DNA of 64,000 nucleotides from Candidatus Nitrosotalea okcheonensis. Its GTDB lineage: Archaea; Thermoproteota; Nitrososphaeria; Nitrososphaerales; Nitrosopumilaceae. Positions 34,239-42,956 of this stretch are shown piece by piece; positions within the stretch are counted from its first letter, which is position 1; each line of letters starts with the position of its first letter. The stretch is from assembly GCF_900177045.1 (NCBI RefSeq), contig NZ_LT841358.1, positions 1,203,396-1,267,395 on the forward strand, written 5' to 3'. The notes beneath the pieces are model-generated. The model was not told the origin of the DNA. It saw nothing but the letters and a program-made list of their open reading frames with translations, and ran no database searches. The position numbers and the translations under genes are program-made.

Positions 34239-35372
34239 TTATCTATCTGCCTCCACAGGCCAGTAATTAAGACCCCAATAAACTGCCGGCATATTACCTA
34301 GTTTTTCTCCTTTTAACAAATATGGCATACAAATTAGATTTCTAAACGAGCCAACGCTTATCTTCACTCTATAGGGTTCTGGTCTATTGTTAGATACAAT
34401 GTAATATCCAATTGCACCTCTACCAGATTCTATTCTACGATAAACTTCATCATTTCCTCCTTTTGGATTTGGTTTTAGTTTTGTGCGCACAGAACCAGAT
34501 TTTGGCATCTTTCTTAATGCATCTTTTATTATTCTACAGCTTTCAAACATCTCAAGATAAGGCACCCGAGATCTTGCATACGAGTCTCCTTCTTTCATAA
34601 CTATTGTTTGAAAGTCTAGGTTTTCATAGACATCATATGGTTCTTTTTTTCTTACATCAAAATCAACACCAGATGCTCTGAGTACAGAACCTGTAGTACC
34701 AAGTCGGATAGCGTCAGTTCTTGATAATATTCCACTTCCCTCTGTTCTTGCTTTCAAGAGAGGATTTTGATAGAATACTGCTTCATATTCTTTGAGTCTT
34801 TTTTCAAAATATTCAACTTGACGTAAACATCGCTCCTCAAAATTAGATGGCAAATCATTTCGTACTCCACCAGGCACTAGATATGCATGAGTTACTCTAG
34901 CACCAGACATTGCTTCTAAAAGATCAATGAAAAGTTCTCTGTCACCTGCGGGCCACATAAACATAGTAGAGTGACCTAAGAATATTCCGTAGATGGCCAA
35001 CCAGTATAGAACATAGATACAACGATTCAGTTCTGCTGCAATGACCCTGATGTATTTTGCACGTTCTGGAACTTCAATTCCCAATAATTCTTCCACTCCA
35101 AGACAATAAGGATACAAAATGTTGGAAGAATCGTGTATTACAGGCCTTTCAAGATGAGGAATGTTTTGAATATAATTTCTATATTCAGCCATTTTTTCTT
35201 CTCCTCGATGTACATAACCAGGATCAGGATCACAAGAAACAATGTAATCGCCATCGACTTTGATAATTAATCTCATATGTCCAGAACCAGGATGTTGAGG
35301 ACCTACGTTAAGTGTCATTATTTTGTCGTCCACTGTCTCAAGATGCATTCCGGGAGGTAGTTGTGTTGTCAT
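34239..35372 (-). CDS. nuoD: Complex I subunit NuoD (49-kDa homologue)
   Basis: A 377-residue hydrogenase-like large subunit lining the quinone site. It has LNVGPQHPGSGHMRL (the His-rich quinone loop), GYVHRGEEKMAE, RGAIGYYIVSNNRPEPYRVKI and a C-terminal SVGSFRNL. The hydrogenase Ni ligands are absent, as expected. It is separate from NuoC, not fused. It lies directly between nuoC (1-bp gap) and nuoH. Confidence 0.95.
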   Translation of the reverse strand: MTTQLPPGMHLETVDDKIMTLNVGPQHPGSGHMRLIIKVDGDYIVSCDPDPGYVHRGEEKMAEYRNYIQNIPHLERPVIHDSSNILYPYCLGVEELLGIEVPERAKYIRVIAAELNRCIYVLYWLAIYGIFLGHSTMFMWPAGDRELFIDLLEAMSGARVTHAYLVPGGVRNDLPSNFEERCLRQVEYFEKRLKEYEAVFYQNPLLKARTEGSGILSRTDAIRLGTTGSVLRASGVDFDVRKKEPYDVYENLDFQTIVMKEGDSYARSRVPYLEMFESCRIIKDALRKMPKSGSVRTKLKPNPKGGNDEVYRRIESGRGAIGYYIVSNNRPEPYRVKISVGSFRNLICMPYLLKGEKLGNMPAVYWGLNYWPVEADR

Positions 35373-35373
35373 A

Positions 35374-36039
35374 TTATCTTCCCTTTATCTTGAAATCTTT
35401 TCTAAATGGCGGTATATCTGCCCAATCTTCTGGTAAAAGCAATCTTCTCATATCAGGATGACCTTCAAAGTAAACGCCAAACATTTCAAAACACTCTCTT
35501 TCATGAAATTCCACACTATAAAACACATCACGTAATGACGGAGTTCTTGTTGTATCAGAACCTGGATTTGGAATATCTTCTCTTGGAACTCGGGTTGCAA
35601 GTGCAAAAATTTGTCTTCCAAGTTTTTCATCAGTATAAGATCCTAGATGATAAATAACTTCAATTTCATTTGAATCCGGATAGTCAACTCCGGATACAGA
35701 TTCTGCATGATCATACTTTAATTCATCCCGTATAAATTTAGCAACATCTACTATGTCTTCTTTTTTAGTAGTCACCCTAATTCTGTCAGCTCTTACATAG
35801 TCTACATGTATTTTATCTCCAAACTTTGATGAAATTTTATCTGCCAATGATTTTTCAAATATTGGAACTGGTTTTGGCTTGACAGGAACATCCGGAGACA
35901 AGTCCAATCCTTTTTCTTCATAGAACTTTTTTGCCTCACCTTTTGACATTGAATCAGATTTGGTAGTATTTTCAGAATTTTCAGAATGTTCCTCTGTAGT
36001 ATCTTTAACTTCTATGTCCTTTTCAGTTCCAGAGCTCAT
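35374..36039 (-). CDS. nuoC: Complex I subunit NuoC (30-kDa homologue), with N-terminal extension
   Basis: A 221-residue subunit. The C-terminal part is the conserved NuoC domain, ending HERECFEMFGVYFEGHPDMRRLLLPEDW and PFRKDF. The first 60 or so residues are an acidic, low-complexity extension (Glu/Ser/Lys/Thr rich) that probably is disordered. It forms the connecting module with NuoD. The ATG follows the nuoB stop by 2 bp. Confidence 0.94.
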   Translation of the reverse strand: MSSGTEKDIEVKDTTEEHSENSENTTKSDSMSKGEAKKFYEEKGLDLSPDVPVKPKPVPIFEKSLADKISSKFGDKIHVDYVRADRIRVTTKKEDIVDVAKFIRDELKYDHAESVSGVDYPDSNEIEVIYHLGSYTDEKLGRQIFALATRVPREDIPNPGSDTTRTPSLRDVFYSVEFHERECFEMFGVYFEGHPDMRRLLLPEDWADIPPFRKDFKIKGR

Positions 36040-36041
36040 GG

Positions 36042-36569
36042 CTATTTAGCCTTCATCCGTTTTATTTTTTCTTGAAGTAACATAGCTCCTTGAATTAGTG
36101 TTTCAGGTCGTGGTGGACATCCAGGAACATAAATGTCAACTGGAAGAATCCCATCAATTCCAGGTAGTACATTATACGAGTCAAAGTATAATCCTCCAGT
36201 TATTGCACATGCTCCCATTGCTATGACATACTTTGGATCAGGCATTTGATCATAGACCATTCTCAATCTAGGAGCCATTTTTCTAGTAATTGTTCCCATT
36301 ACAACAATAAGATCACATTGCCGGAGAGAACCAAATGCTTCTATGATACCAAATCTTTCAACATCATATCTAGGACTAGAGGCAGCACCAAATTCCACAC
36401 TACAGCATGCAGTCTCAAGGTGTACTGGCCATAGGGAGTAGATTCTACCCCAGTTGATAGCCATGTCAAATGGTTTTCCTACTGCTCTGATAAGTACATC
36501 ACCAAGCTTTCCAACTAGAACATTAGTAGCGTGCGGTGCAGTATCTTGATTAAGTAATTCTTTTATCAT
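36042..36569 (-). CDS. nuoB: Complex I subunit NuoB (cluster N2)
   Basis: A 175-residue subunit that carries the terminal 4Fe-4S cluster N2. Cys ligands are visible as the tandem pair in TACCSVEFGAASS, in the MGACAITGG segment, and in VPGCPPRPE. It donates electrons to quinone at the NuoB/NuoD interface. The gene follows nuoA by about 43 bp. Confidence 0.96.
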   Translation of the reverse strand: MIKELLNQDTAPHATNVLVGKLGDVLIRAVGKPFDMAINWGRIYSLWPVHLETACCSVEFGAASSPRYDVERFGIIEAFGSLRQCDLIVVMGTITRKMAPRLRMVYDQMPDPKYVIAMGACAITGGLYFDSYNVLPGIDGILPVDIYVPGCPPRPETLIQGAMLLQEKIKRMKAK

Positions 36570-36612
36570 TATTCTTCCCCATCCCGAATCTTTGTCATAT
36601 TTGATTTAAAAG

Positions 36613-37029
36613 TTACCAAATGTCCTTCCTCCCTGCTTGATACAATGCAAACGCAAATGCCGCAAAAATTATTGCAAGAAATCCTATTATTGGAAGAGTT
36701 GCAGACTTTGGCAAATCGAGAATACTGCTTCCCCAAGCATACAAAAAGATCGACGCAACATCAAATACAACAAACATCAAGACAAATGAATAATACTGCA
36801 TCATAAAGTGGGTACGCCCCTCTCCTTGTGGAACTTGGCCAGATTCCATTGGCAAAAACTTGACTGGGTTAGGAGTACGTCTTGGTGCAATCATTCTAGA
36901 AAGAATTAGAGTCGGCCCTGTTGCTACAATTGCAAATGTGAATAACAACAAGATTGGACTGAAACTACTAGCAGCTTCTCCTACCAAAGTAGCTAACAAG
37001 CCAGTCGGAGAGTATAAAAATCTATGCAC
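36613..37029 (-). CDS. nuoA: Complex I subunit NuoA
   Basis: A 138-residue subunit with three membrane helices. The conserved loop is KFLPMESGQVPQGEGRTHFMMQYYSFVLMFVVFDVASIFLYAW in outline (residues about 58-100), with the family's acidic residue in VFDVASIFL. It is the first gene of the eleven-gene operon. The start is taken as the GTG at 37029. An inverted repeat at 37063-37084 lies just upstream. Confidence 0.93.
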   Translation of the reverse strand: MHRFLYSPTGLLATLVGEAASSFSPILLLFTFAIVATGPTLILSRMIAPRRTPNPVKFLPMESGQVPQGEGRTHFMMQYYSFVLMFVVFDVASIFLYAWGSSILDLPKSATLPIIGFLAIIFAAFAFALYQAGRKDIW

Positions 37030-37062
37030 ATTATACGATCATAATTTTCATTGCCAACAAAT

Positions 37063-37084
37063 TTTTCAACAATTTTGTTGAAAA
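37063..37084. promoter_or_regulatory. Perfect 10-bp inverted repeat upstream of the nuo operon
   Basis: TTTTCAACAA and TTGTTGAAAA are exact complements separated by TT. The element is 34 bp upstream of the nuoA start, close to where the TATA box and factor B site should lie, so it could be an operator for complex I expression. It is AT-rich, which raises the chance level. Confidence 0.45.
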
Positions 37085-37174
37085 TGAATAATATCTTCAA
37101 TTTTACATATTAATGGATTTCAACCACTTTAATTTCTAAAATGATTGATATATGACAATATCAAAACATACTCT

Positions 37175-37639
37175 ATGGTAAATGTAGGACAAAAGGCACC
37201 GCCTTTCACTCTAGTAGATACAGAATTAAAAATGCAAAGTCTAGATGACTTTAAAGGAAAAAAAGTGGTCTTGTCATTTTTTGTAGCGGCAAGTTCTCCG
37301 GTATGTACAAAGGAAATGTGCACTTTTAGAGACGAATGGGATCAGATATCAAAACTTGGTGCTCAAGTAATAGGAATTAGTAATGATGGCCCATTTGCAA
37401 ATAAAGCGTTTGCAGAATCCCAACATCTTAATTTTCCAATACTTGGAGACTATAAGAGTCAGACAATAAGAGATTACGATATTCTAATGCCTGACTTGTT
37501 GCACGTGAAGGGATATGATGCAGCAAAAAGATCTGTGTTCATAGTAGATGAGGACGGAAACATAGTCTACAAATGGGTTTCAGACAATCCATTGGTAGAA
37601 CCAAACTATCAAGAGATCATGAACTTTCTCAAGAAATAA
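37175..37639 (+). CDS. Peroxiredoxin (BCP/AhpC-TSA family)
   Basis: About 154 residues of thioredoxin fold. The peroxidatic Cys lies in SSPVCTKEMCTFRDEW, where a second Cys five residues later is the likely resolving Cys, as in atypical BCP enzymes. GISNDGPFANKAFAE and SVFIVDEDGNIVYKW are also family typical. It reduces peroxides using thioredoxin. The frame is open to 37145, but the ATG at 37175 (MVNVGQKAPPF) lies 26 bp after TATA-like gatatatgac and fits the family start. Confidence 0.9.
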   Translation: MVNVGQKAPPFTLVDTELKMQSLDDFKGKKVVLSFFVAASSPVCTKEMCTFRDEWDQISKLGAQVIGISNDGPFANKAFAESQHLNFPILGDYKSQTIRDYDILMPDLLHVKGYDAAKRSVFIVDEDGNIVYKWVSDNPLVEPNYQEIMNFLKK

Positions 37640-37739
37640 AGTGGAATCTCTTTTAATTTATTTTTAAAATATTTTATATATTAATTAGAAGTATTAGAAA
37701 TTACCAAAATCTAAATATTAAGAACGACGTTAGGATCAG

Positions 37740-38594
37740 ATGACTGTTCCAAAACAAAATGATTACAAAGACAACATATCAATACTGCAATCACGTAAAT
37801 TAAAACAAAAATCTCTAAAACACGAATTTACCAATCTAACAATAAAGGCAATAGTTATAGCAATAATAGCTTGGGTTAGCTTATCTATTTTTGAAATATT
37901 TGTTGCACCCGCAATGGGGTTGCAATACATACACATCCAGATAGCAAAGACAATTGTTACCATAATACTTGTGTTAGTAATCATTACTGCCATCAGACGT
38001 GTTCTCAAAAGATTTTCAAATAAGATGCCAGCACAATTCTCTGCAAGCGTTTCATTTTTTGCTATAGTAGTGATATCTCTGATGGCAAGCATATCTTTGC
38101 TATACCAGTGGAATATAGAACCGCAGGAGATCCTAGTTGGTGGAGGAGTTGCAGCAATTATTGTCGGCATTGGAATGTCAACAATAGTAGGTAACATATT
38201 CGCAGGAGGATTGATGCTTACTACATTTCCAGCCAAGATTGGCGATTCAATCATGATAGTAAATGACAACATACATGGAAAAGTTGAGGAAATTAACATG
38301 ATGTATACAAAGGTAATCACAGATCAGGGTACAGAATATGTGGTTCCAAATAATGCAATAATACAAGGTTATATCCGAATCATGAAAGAAATTCCATTAA
38401 ATGATCGACTGCCATACACAGAAGGAGACAAGATTGAATTGAAAAGTTCATCAGATAAGTATACTGGGATTATCACCAAGATAACTCCAGAATTTACAAC
38501 CGTCCTAGATGAAAACAAGGAAGTAATCATTACAAATAGTTCCATATTTGACGGTAAATTCATCATAACAAAAGATAACACCGAACATAGTTAA
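37740..38594 (+). CDS. MscS-family mechanosensitive channel
   Basis: A 284-residue membrane protein with four hydrophobic helices (about 33-55, 68-88, 104-122 and 128-158) and the MscS beta domain. The pore-lining helix region is VGIGMSTIVGNIFAGGLML, followed by FPAKIGDSIMI, GKVEEINMMYTKV and the family's YVVPNNAII. It releases solutes on hypo-osmotic shock. A taaatatta block at about 37711-37719 lies about 26 bp before the ATG. It ends 99 bp before the convergent BCCP gene; that gap is AT-rich and holds only short imperfect repeats. Confidence 0.9.
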   Translation: MTVPKQNDYKDNISILQSRKLKQKSLKHEFTNLTIKAIVIAIIAWVSLSIFEIFVAPAMGLQYIHIQIAKTIVTIILVLVIITAIRRVLKRFSNKMPAQFSASVSFFAIVVISLMASISLLYQWNIEPQEILVGGGVAAIIVGIGMSTIVGNIFAGGLMLTTFPAKIGDSIMIVNDNIHGKVEEINMMYTKVITDQGTEYVVPNNAIIQGYIRIMKEIPLNDRLPYTEGDKIELKSSSDKYTGIITKITPEFTTVLDENKEVIITNSSIFDGKFIITKDNTEHS

Positions 38595-38693
38595 TTCTAG
38601 AGATATATCGCAGATAAAAAAAATTCAAAATTATTAACAAATTTTGTTCAACAATAAAACACAAAATTCCTTGTCAGTAATTTTGAAAAATAT

Positions 38694-39206
38694 TTATTCG
38701 ATCTCTGCAAGTACATCATTTTTTGCAACAGATGAACCCTGTTTTATTTTCATGGCTTTGACAACACCATCTTTATGAGACTTGATGGAAATTTGCATTT
38801 TCATAGACTCCAAAACACAAACTACATCCCCTTTCTTGACATCATCTCCAGCAGCCACATTTATTGACACGACTCTGCCAGGAATCTGACTTTTTAGATT
38901 TATTTGAGAATCAGAAGTAGAATCAGCTCCAGAGTTTTTGTAAACAATTTTGTCCATTTCAGGACGTTTGTTAAATGTCAGTTTTACGCCATCGACTACA
39001 AGTGTAATTCTATTAGTACTATTTTCAAGATATTTTGTAATGTGATAAACGCTGTCTAGCATAAACTCGACCTTATCATGGGTCATGGTTATGATTTTGA
39101 GATCACGTTCTTTTCCTTGGATTTGCAGTATAAACTCGTTATTACCAAGGGATTTGATGATGTCTCCATCCAAGTTTTCTCCGGTATTTTCTAGTTTGAA
39201 TTTCAT
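38694..39206 (-). CDS. Biotin carboxyl carrier protein of acetyl/propionyl-CoA carboxylase
   Basis: A 170-residue protein whose C-terminal 70 residues form a biotinyl domain with the attachment motif ESMKM (133-137, biotin on K136). The first 95 residues are a beta-rich domain that contacts the other subunits, and the linker is Ser/Gly/Asp rich. It carries CO2 between the carboxylase and transferase subunits. It is the last gene of the carboxylase operon. Confidence 0.93.
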   Translation of the reverse strand: MKFKLENTGENLDGDIIKSLGNNEFILQIQGKERDLKIITMTHDKVEFMLDSVYHITKYLENSTNRITLVVDGVKLTFNKRPEMDKIVYKNSGADSTSDSQINLKSQIPGRVVSINVAAGDDVKKGDVVCVLESMKMQISIKSHKDGVVKAMKIKQGSSVAKNDVLAEIE

Positions 39207-39207
39207 A

Positions 39208-40701
39208 TCAATGTCTATCCACTTGTGTTTTCCATCTAACGTTATGTTCTTTACGCGGTTTTATCTTGTTTTTGAGAAATTCTGAATGTACGAGTGTTGC
39301 AGCTAGTGCAGCTTCTGATTTTTGTGATGCATCATTTTTCAAATCATCCTGTAACCTGTCAAGTATCTTGAACCTATCAAGAAAGTCTGTAGACAAGTCA
39401 CCATTGATGAATTCCTTGCTGTTCAATATGGTCTTGTATAATGGTATAGCAGTCTCGACACCTTCAATGTAGAAATCAGATAGTGCAAGTGCCATTCTTT
39501 GTCTAGCTTCTTCAAAGTTTTGTCCCCATGTGATAAGCTTACCCATAAGTGAATCATAGTAAGGTGATACGGTACAACCAGGATAGAGATAGGTATCCAC
39601 TCGTACTCCTGGGCCTGATGGAATATTAACATCCCATATTTTTCCAGTAGACGGTGCAAAGTCTAGAAATGTATCTTCTGCATTTATTCGACATTCTATG
39701 GAACAACCATTTACTTTGAGATCTTTTTGTTTGAAAGGAATTTCTTTTCCATTTGCAATATCAATTTGTAACTTGACAAGATCAAGACCTGAAACTAGCT
39801 CAGTTACTGGATGTTCAACTTGCAATCTTGCATTTATTTCTATAAAATAAAAGGTTCCATCATCCAGTCTCAGAAACTCTGCAGTTCCAGCATTATGATA
39901 GTCAACAGCAATTGCTGCATTTACTGCTAGCTCTCCTATTTGATCACGTGTTTTTTGATCAACTACCGGAGATGGAGACATTTCGATAAGTTTTTGGTGT
40001 CTTCTTTGGATAGAACACTCTCGCTCAAAGATATGTACTGCATTTCCATGTTTGTCACGTGCTAACTGAAGTTCAATATGTCTTATTTTTGGAAGGAATT
40101 TCTCAACAAATAGTGCAGATTTACCAAATGCTGCTTTGGATTCACCAGAAGCAACCTCAAAGGCTTGTCTCAATTCTTGTTCATTGTGTACTAGTCTAAT
40201 TCCTCTACCGCCTCCGCCAAAAACTGACTTTAGTAGAACTGGATATCCAATGTCGTGTGCAATGTTCAATGCTTTTTCAACCTCTTCAACAATTCCTGGG
40301 CTTCCAGGCACAGTTGGAACTTTGGCTTTCATCATTGCTCCTTTGCATTCCATTTTATCGCCACAGAGTCTCATTGATTTGCCAGAAGGTCCTATGAAAT
40401 TGAGATTTTTCTTCTCACAAAGATCCGCAAAGTCTGCATTTTCAGAAAGAAATCCATATCCAGGATGGATTGCATCAGCACCAGAGCTAATTGCAGTCTC
40501 TACTATTTTTTCCATGTTCAGATAGCTCTGTGTAGGAGATGCAGGACCTATGTGATATGCTTCACTAGCCATCTTGACATGTCTTGAATTTACGTCCTCA
40601 TCAGAATAAACTGCCACTGATTTTATTCCTAATGCATTACATGCTTTGATGACACGGATTGCAATTTCGCCTCTGTTTGAGATTAAAATTTTCTTTATCA
40701 T
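39208..40701 (-). CDS. accC: Biotin carboxylase subunit of acetyl/propionyl-CoA carboxylase
   Basis: A 497-residue ATP-grasp enzyme that carboxylates biotin with bicarbonate and ATP. KKILISNRGEIAIRVIKA starts the protein, HPGYGFLSENADFA follows, the ATP loop is FGGGGRGIRLV, and the catalytic region FIEINARLQVEHPVTE is complete. About 45 extra residues extend the C-terminus. In Nitrososphaerota this enzyme fixes CO2 in the 3-hydroxypropionate/4-hydroxybutyrate cycle. It starts 6 bp after the transferase gene's stop. Confidence 0.95.
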   Translation of the reverse strand: MIKKILISNRGEIAIRVIKACNALGIKSVAVYSDEDVNSRHVKMASEAYHIGPASPTQSYLNMEKIVETAISSGADAIHPGYGFLSENADFADLCEKKNLNFIGPSGKSMRLCGDKMECKGAMMKAKVPTVPGSPGIVEEVEKALNIAHDIGYPVLLKSVFGGGGRGIRLVHNEQELRQAFEVASGESKAAFGKSALFVEKFLPKIRHIELQLARDKHGNAVHIFERECSIQRRHQKLIEMSPSPVVDQKTRDQIGELAVNAAIAVDYHNAGTAEFLRLDDGTFYFIEINARLQVEHPVTELVSGLDLVKLQIDIANGKEIPFKQKDLKVNGCSIECRINAEDTFLDFAPSTGKIWDVNIPSGPGVRVDTYLYPGCTVSPYYDSLMGKLITWGQNFEEARQRMALALSDFYIEGVETAIPLYKTILNSKEFINGDLSTDFLDRFKILDRLQDDLKNDASQKSEAALAATLVHSEFLKNKIKPRKEHNVRWKTQVDRH

Positions 40702-40707
40702 ACCGTT

Positions 40708-42255
40708 CTAGAGATTAATGTTCCCATGTTTTCTTGGAATTCTTCTTTCCCTCTTATTTGTCAAGGCATCCAAGGCACGAATTAGAGCTGGTCTTGTTTC
40801 AGCAGGATCAATCACAGAATCAATTGTGCCGTACGATGCAGCTACGTAAGGATTAGCAAATTTTTCTGTAAAATTATCAACAAGTTGTTTTTTCAATGCG
40901 GTTGGATCTTTTGCAGAGTCAAGTTCTTTTCGGTTCATGATTCTTACGGCTGCCTCAGAACCAAGCACAGCTATCTGTGCAGTAGGCCAAGCATAATTGA
41001 CATCAGTTCCAAGATTTTTGCTTGCCATTGCGATATAGGCTCCACCATACGCTTTACCTATGATAAGTGTAATTTTTGGCACTGTAGCTTCACAATAAGC
41101 ATACAAGAGTTTACTTCCATGACGGATAATTCCTGCATGTTCCTGTTGGGTTCCAGGCATGTATCCTGGAGTATCGACCAGAGTGATAATTGGAATACTA
41201 TAGCAATCACAGAACCTTATGAATCTAGATGCCTTGTTAGATGAATCAATATCCAGTGCTCCTGCAAGTACCATTGGTTGATTTGCGACAATTCCTATAG
41301 TCTTTCCATGAAGTCTTGCAAATCCAACTACTACATTTGGTGCAAATAATTCGTGTATCTCAAAGAACACATGATTATCTACTATGGATGATATGATTTC
41401 TTTCATGTCATACGGTTGTAGTGGATTTTCTGGAATTATATTTATGAGATTGTTGTCTAGTCGGTTTGGATCATCACCAGTTTCTACAACAGGTGCTTCC
41501 TCTGTACTGTTCTGAGGGATATATGACAAAAGTGTTTTAACAATATCCATACAATGATACTCATTTTTTCCTACAAAGTGTGCTACACCACTGTTTCTTC
41601 CATGAGACATTGCACCTCCAAGTTCATCAAAGGATACTTCTTCTCCAAGCACTGTCTTGACAACCTCTGGACCTGTTACAAACATGGTAGCAATTTTGTC
41701 AGCCATAATTACAAAGTCTGTCATTGCAGGTGAATATACTGCTCCTCCTGCTGACGGTCCAACACTAATAGTAATTTGAGGAACTACCCCAGATGCAAGT
41801 TGATTATGATAGAATATGCTAGCAAAGCCATCAAGACTTAGTATTCCCTCTTGGATTCTTGCTCCACCTGAATCAATTATTCCAATTACAGGACATCCGA
41901 CTTTGACTGCATGATCCATAATTTTTGTAATTTTTTTGGCTCCCATCTCACTTAGTGTTCCGCCAAGAACTGTGAAATCATAAGCAAAAAGAAAAACTTG
42001 TTTTCCATGTATGGTTCCATATCCTGTCACTACACCATCTCCAAAGAATTTTTTGTTCTGCATGTCAAATTCATAATAATGATGAGTTGTCATGGCGTCA
42101 ATTTCTGTAAAGCTTCCTTCATCAAGCAATAGATCGATTCGTTCTCGGGCAGTAAGCTTACCCTTTTCATGCTGGCCTTGAATTCTTTCTTCTCCACCAC
42201 TTTGCTCTGCTTGCCGTCTTTTATGTGAAAAATTTTTTATTTTTTCAGAGTGCAT
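40708..42255 (-). CDS. pccB: Carboxyltransferase subunit of acetyl/propionyl-CoA carboxylase
   Basis: A 515-residue carboxyltransferase of PccB type. It has LTARERIDLLLDEGSF near the start, IGIIDSGGARIQEGILSLDGF (acyl-CoA oxyanion region) and LVDTPGYMPGTQQEHAGIIRHG with GKAYGGAYIAMASK in the C-terminal half. It transfers CO2 from biotin to acetyl- or propionyl-CoA, so one enzyme could serve both carboxylation steps of the HP/HB cycle. It is first in the operon pccB-accC-BCCP. A TATA-like stretch lies at about 42272-42288. Confidence 0.96.
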   Translation of the reverse strand: MHSEKIKNFSHKRRQAEQSGGEERIQGQHEKGKLTARERIDLLLDEGSFTEIDAMTTHHYYEFDMQNKKFFGDGVVTGYGTIHGKQVFLFAYDFTVLGGTLSEMGAKKITKIMDHAVKVGCPVIGIIDSGGARIQEGILSLDGFASIFYHNQLASGVVPQITISVGPSAGGAVYSPAMTDFVIMADKIATMFVTGPEVVKTVLGEEVSFDELGGAMSHGRNSGVAHFVGKNEYHCMDIVKTLLSYIPQNSTEEAPVVETGDDPNRLDNNLINIIPENPLQPYDMKEIISSIVDNHVFFEIHELFAPNVVVGFARLHGKTIGIVANQPMVLAGALDIDSSNKASRFIRFCDCYSIPIITLVDTPGYMPGTQQEHAGIIRHGSKLLYAYCEATVPKITLIIGKAYGGAYIAMASKNLGTDVNYAWPTAQIAVLGSEAAVRIMNRKELDSAKDPTALKKQLVDNFTEKFANPYVAASYGTIDSVIDPAETRPALIRALDALTNKRERRIPRKHGNINL

Positions 42256-42291
42256 TGTTCGAATTAAAGGCTATTTACAACCTATATTAAT

Positions 42292-42564
42292 TTAATCAGT
42301 TTTGACTTCTCTAATACCATCTCTGCCGCCCTTTGCATTACGGAAAACATTCATTCCAATATGATAGTTTTCCCACAATCCTTCAATAATTTGGAGTTCT
42401 TCTCTTACAGACTGTATTGTTTCCCTTGTAGCCTGTGGTTCTGCTTCTGTTTTTGCAACTAAATTTCTCTTTTCCACAAGAAGAGCCTCCAGTCCCACCT
42501 CATAGTTGGACTCTCCATGAAAAGCTGGATCTAATGGCGCTATCTTTGTGGTGGGCTTTGTCAT
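42292..42564 (-). CDS. Small coiled-coil hypothetical protein
   Basis: A 90-residue, mostly helical protein: VGLEALLVEKRNLVAKTE then TRETIQSVREELQIIEGLWENY is heptad-like, with a basic, glycine-containing C-terminus. There are no membrane segments. The function is unknown. TATA-like cttaaaatct about 25 bp upstream of the ATG supports expression. Confidence 0.55.
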   Translation of the reverse strand: MTKPTTKIAPLDPAFHGESNYEVGLEALLVEKRNLVAKTEAEPQATRETIQSVREELQIIEGLWENYHIGMNVFRNAKGGRDGIREVKTD

Positions 42565-42638
42565 TTGTTTTTCAATCTCAGGGGTTAGATTTTAAGGTTT
42601 TACAGTATGTCTTGAATTCTAGCCAGAATAGATCTTGT

Positions 42639-42956
42639 TTACTGTTTAAGATTCAACAGAGGATATCGTTTTAATACAGAAATTTGATATAGTGAAAAAG
42701 CATCTTTTGCTTCACTGCATTTCTTGCATATGCACATCTGGGAGACCTTGTCTAGATCACAGTTATCTGCAAACTCACAATCAAGGCATCCTGCAGAGCC
42801 CCCACAAACTATGCATTTTAGTTGTTTCACTTCTGCACAAGCTTGATGTTTTACTCCCAATCCCTTGGCCCATAGAGCCACTTCATTGACTTCAATTTTT
42901 TTATTACAAACAAGACATGTTCCGGCAAATTTCATAGGTATTGCACGCCAGCTCAT
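42639..42956 (-). CDS. Cys-rich (zinc-binding) hypothetical protein, rfcL operon
   Basis: A 105-residue protein with five or more Cys pairs: CLVCNKKIE, CIVCGG, CLDCEFADNC and MCICKKC. It probably binds two or more zinc ions. The first 40 residues resemble PARP-type or short zinc-ribbon modules that check DNA or RNA ends (KFAGTCLVCNKKI, then ALWAKGLGVKH). It overlaps the RfcL stop by 4 bp and so belongs to its operon, which hints at a replication or repair link. This is inference. Confidence 0.55.
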   Translation of the reverse strand: MSWRAIPMKFAGTCLVCNKKIEVNEVALWAKGLGVKHQACAEVKQLKCIVCGGSAGCLDCEFADNCDLDKVSQMCICKKCSEAKDAFSLYQISVLKRYPLLNLKQ

